A DNA stretch of 64,000 bases from Lyophyllum atratum (Eukaryota > Basidiomycota > Agaricomycetes > Agaricales > Lyophyllaceae). The position numbers were made by a program, and so were the translations under genes. Shown here in pieces: positions 60,831 through 64,000 of the stretch (positions within the stretch are counted from its first letter, which is position 1; each line of letters opens with the position of its first letter). The stretch spans positions 2,480,001 through 2,544,000 of the forward strand of contig JACGCN010000003.1 in assembly GCA_014905825.1 (NCBI GenBank). The letters run 5' to 3'. The notes beneath the pieces were generated by a model that saw only the letters and a program-made list of their open reading frames with translations, was not told where the DNA came from and made no database searches.

Positions 60831-62731
60831 ATGCACTCTGGTACCAGGTTTCGAGTCGTCATTTGGTGAGACTTCGAGCCATGGACATTCGACGAGCTTG
60901 ATTGACGCTGACCATCATGATGCAGTGGGGCTGGCATTGGGGGTTTGACTGCGGCAGGAAAGCTGCTTCCGGCCATTCTGCTTGCGAATTGACTGACCTT
61001 TTTGACTTCATCAGTCGCTTTATCAGAATATCCCGATATTGATGTTGAGGTGTATGAGAGCGCAGCAGAACTGGCCGAGGTCGGCGCTGGAATTGGTGTC
61101 TTTCCTCGTATGCGTTTAAGACGCTATGCCGTTGGGATATATTATCTCACCTCCGCTCGTCTGTAGGCGCATGGGAAGTGATAAGGAGGTTAGGACTGGA
61201 AGAGGAGCTGCTCAAGCATTCCGAAGTTGAACTGGAAGAAGGGCCAGGTATGCACTCCAACTCAAAGTTGCCTCTTGTTATACTACTAACATGACAGCTT
61301 ACAGTGACTTCCTTCAGGTACCGAAAAAGCGACCAGAATTCGGGTCTGGAGTTCTACACCCTGGTGACAAACGGTGCGTCCTCGCCACTCCATCCGCCCT
61401 CCTTCTCGACACTTATCTTTACATGTCTTCAGGGAATTTGATGTTGTTTCATCGGGCAGACTTCCAACAGGTGCTTCTTCGACGGCTACCTGAATCGTGT
61501 CGAATACATTGCTCAAAGCGCCTCCGGTCCTATACCCAGCGACCTTCAGGACCTATTGAACTTCTATTCGAAGACGGATCAACTACCGCTTGTGACGTGC
61601 TCATCGGCGCAGATGGACTGAAATCCGCGGTTCGAAGGACCTTCTTAGACGAGAAGGTCACTAGGGCACGTTCAGAGGGAAGGCACACCGAGGTCGCTGA
61701 CATTCATGCCTCGATTGATCCAGTGTGGAGTGGCACGAGTGCCTATCGGGCATTGATCTCTGCCGAGAGCCTGAGGACGCGCGCCCCTGATCATCAGACC
61801 TTCTCGAGACCTACACAGGTATGGCGATCGCGTCCAGGTGGCCGTTGAACGTGGAGGACTAACTACGTAAATGTCTTCCTATACAGTACCTGGGCAAGGA
61901 TGGTGTAAGTCGGCCGAATACTGTCAAGTTGTTTCAGCCTATTGATGTCGTGGCTTCAGTACATTATAGCCTATCCTATCGCTCACGGAAAGTTCATCAA
62001 CTTCGTTGCATTCATTGCGCGAAACGACCTTGAAGGCACGGCATTTGAAGGACCTTGGGTCTCCAACACCGACCGTGCCGAACTTGCCTGTCGTTTCTCT
62101 CACTGGGAGCCCGAAGTTAAGGATCTGATAGCAGTAATTATATTCCTCGTCTTCGAAGTTGTCTTCCGCTGATCAGGGTACACTAGAGCGTGGAAGAGCC
62201 CCTTCGATGGGCGGTACATACTGTGAAGCCCCTGGATTCGTTTGTCTCAGGGCATGTGGCACTACTTGGCGATGCAGTGGGTATCTTCTCCGACTCCTGC
62301 GATACGCTTACTTTATAATTTCAAGGCCCATGCGATGGCACCACATCAAGGATCAGGTGCCGGTCAAGCCATCGAGGTAGATATCCATATCAATCTCCAG
62401 CATTCAATCAACCAGCTAATCGAGGTTTAAGGATGCTTACATTCTCGCCACACTCCTAGGACATCCTACGACCACGCGGGATGTATTGCATCGTGCGCTT
62501 GGCGCCTTCGATCAGGTCCGCCGACCCAAGGCACTCGAAATAGCCGCTAGGTCTCGACGTAATGGTCAGTTATTCACGTTCCATGGTCAAGGTCTTGAGG
62601 GCCTTCCCGAGGACGCCCTGTTGAGTAAACTGAGAGCGCTAAGTGAAGAGTTTACGAGGAACTGGGAGTGGGCCTGGACGACGTCTATTGATGGATCAGT
62701 TCAGGAAGCATTACGTCTGCTGGTATCATGA
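60831..62731 (+). CDS. FAD-dependent monooxygenase, salicylate-hydroxylase-like, damaged donor
   Basis: A group A flavoprotein monooxygenase that would hydroxylate (often with decarboxylation) an aromatic acid using NAD(P)H. It starts MHSGTRFRVVICGAGIGGLT, the FAD dinucleotide fold; VEVYESAAELAEVGAGIGVFP ends the first strand pair. NLMLFHRADFQQVLLRRLP, DVLIGADGLKSAVRR and VALLGDAAHAMAPHQGSGAG with QAIEDAYILATLLG complete the family signature. Every intron is in phase except that intron 2 (60958-61014) begins GA (GCAGGAAAGC) instead of GT, right after LTAA. Splicing at an upstream GT would delete part of the dinucleotide fold. The rest of the gene is intact. Confidence 0.8.
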
Positions 62732-63140
62732 CCTCGTCCCCTCCGAGCACCAAACTTCTCTTATCGGATTACCTATTTATCGTATATAATGTACTCCCTT
62801 TACCGGGATGCTGGATAATGTATCATAGTCGTTTCTACAATTTGCCAGAACTCAGAAATATGGAAATGCTTTGTGCAATTCAATGACGTATGGCCTCCTT
62901 CACTTCTACTCTAGGATCCAGGCGCGCTTCCTTATTAGTCCCACACTCATCTTTTCCAGAGTACAGGAAACGCGGTCGTCCTGTTTGCTCGACTGCGCGC
63001 AAGAGTGGTCGAGAATGCTGCAATTGACAGCATCTTATCTTATCTGGTCATCCACGTGGCATGCATCATCGATTGCGCTTTTTCTGTAACATCAACTGGT
63101 ACCATCGCCTACCACTTTCCCAACTACTTCTACCTATAAC
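62732..63140. other. Intergenic between the monooxygenase and TGS1
   Basis: 3' flank and promoter region only. No gene seen. Confidence 0.4.

Positions 63141-64000
<860 letters not shown>

Overview
The window is nuclear DNA of a basidiomycete fungus, most likely an Agaricomycete. Genes are cut by many short GT-AG introns (mostly 45-65 nt) with very small exons. The gene content fits: a class I hydrophobin, a fungal laccase, F-box/LRR proteins, DUF6534-like and DUF7702-like seven-helix membrane proteins, an intron-bearing hAT transposon and a fungal flavin-dependent halogenase. Gene models were spliced by eye; where exon coordinates are given, the reading phase was followed across each junction.

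Layout. 0-10 kb: a partial WDDDF-repeat protein (-), a hydrophobin (-), two F-box proteins in a 1.9-kb tandem duplication (-) and a 120-aa orphan (-). 10-20 kb: a DUF7702-like membrane protein (+), a laccase with 20 introns (+) followed by relics of its last exon, deoxyribose-phosphate aldolase (-) divergent from coronin (+), and an F-box pseudogene (+). 20-29 kb: a small orphan (+), a dead O-methyltransferase fragment (-), an allantoate-permease-type transporter (-), then a complete hAT transposon (24033-29343) with matching 8-bp target-site duplications.

29.8-43.9 kb is a probable specialised-metabolite cluster: flavin-dependent halogenase (+), DHA2-type MFS exporter (+), stand-alone adenylate-forming ligase (+), MetE/UROD-like zinc methyltransferase (-) and a COMT-type O-methyltransferase (+). 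No PKS, NRPS or terpene synthase is visible, so the cluster may tailor a small aromatic acid or phenol; a halogenated, O-methylated aromatic product is the simplest reading. The dead O-methyltransferase copy at 21 kb and a flavoprotein monooxygenase at 61 kb may be related parts.

44-53 kb: three paralogous seven-helix proteins (-,-,+), the middle one with a lost splice acceptor. 53.2-55.1 kb: a frameshifted regulator pseudogene between perfect 27-bp inverted repeats. 56-64 kb: nucleoporin Nup53 (+), a long empty stretch, a salicylate-hydroxylase-like monooxygenase (+) with a damaged splice donor, and the start of the trimethylguanosine synthase TGS1 (+).
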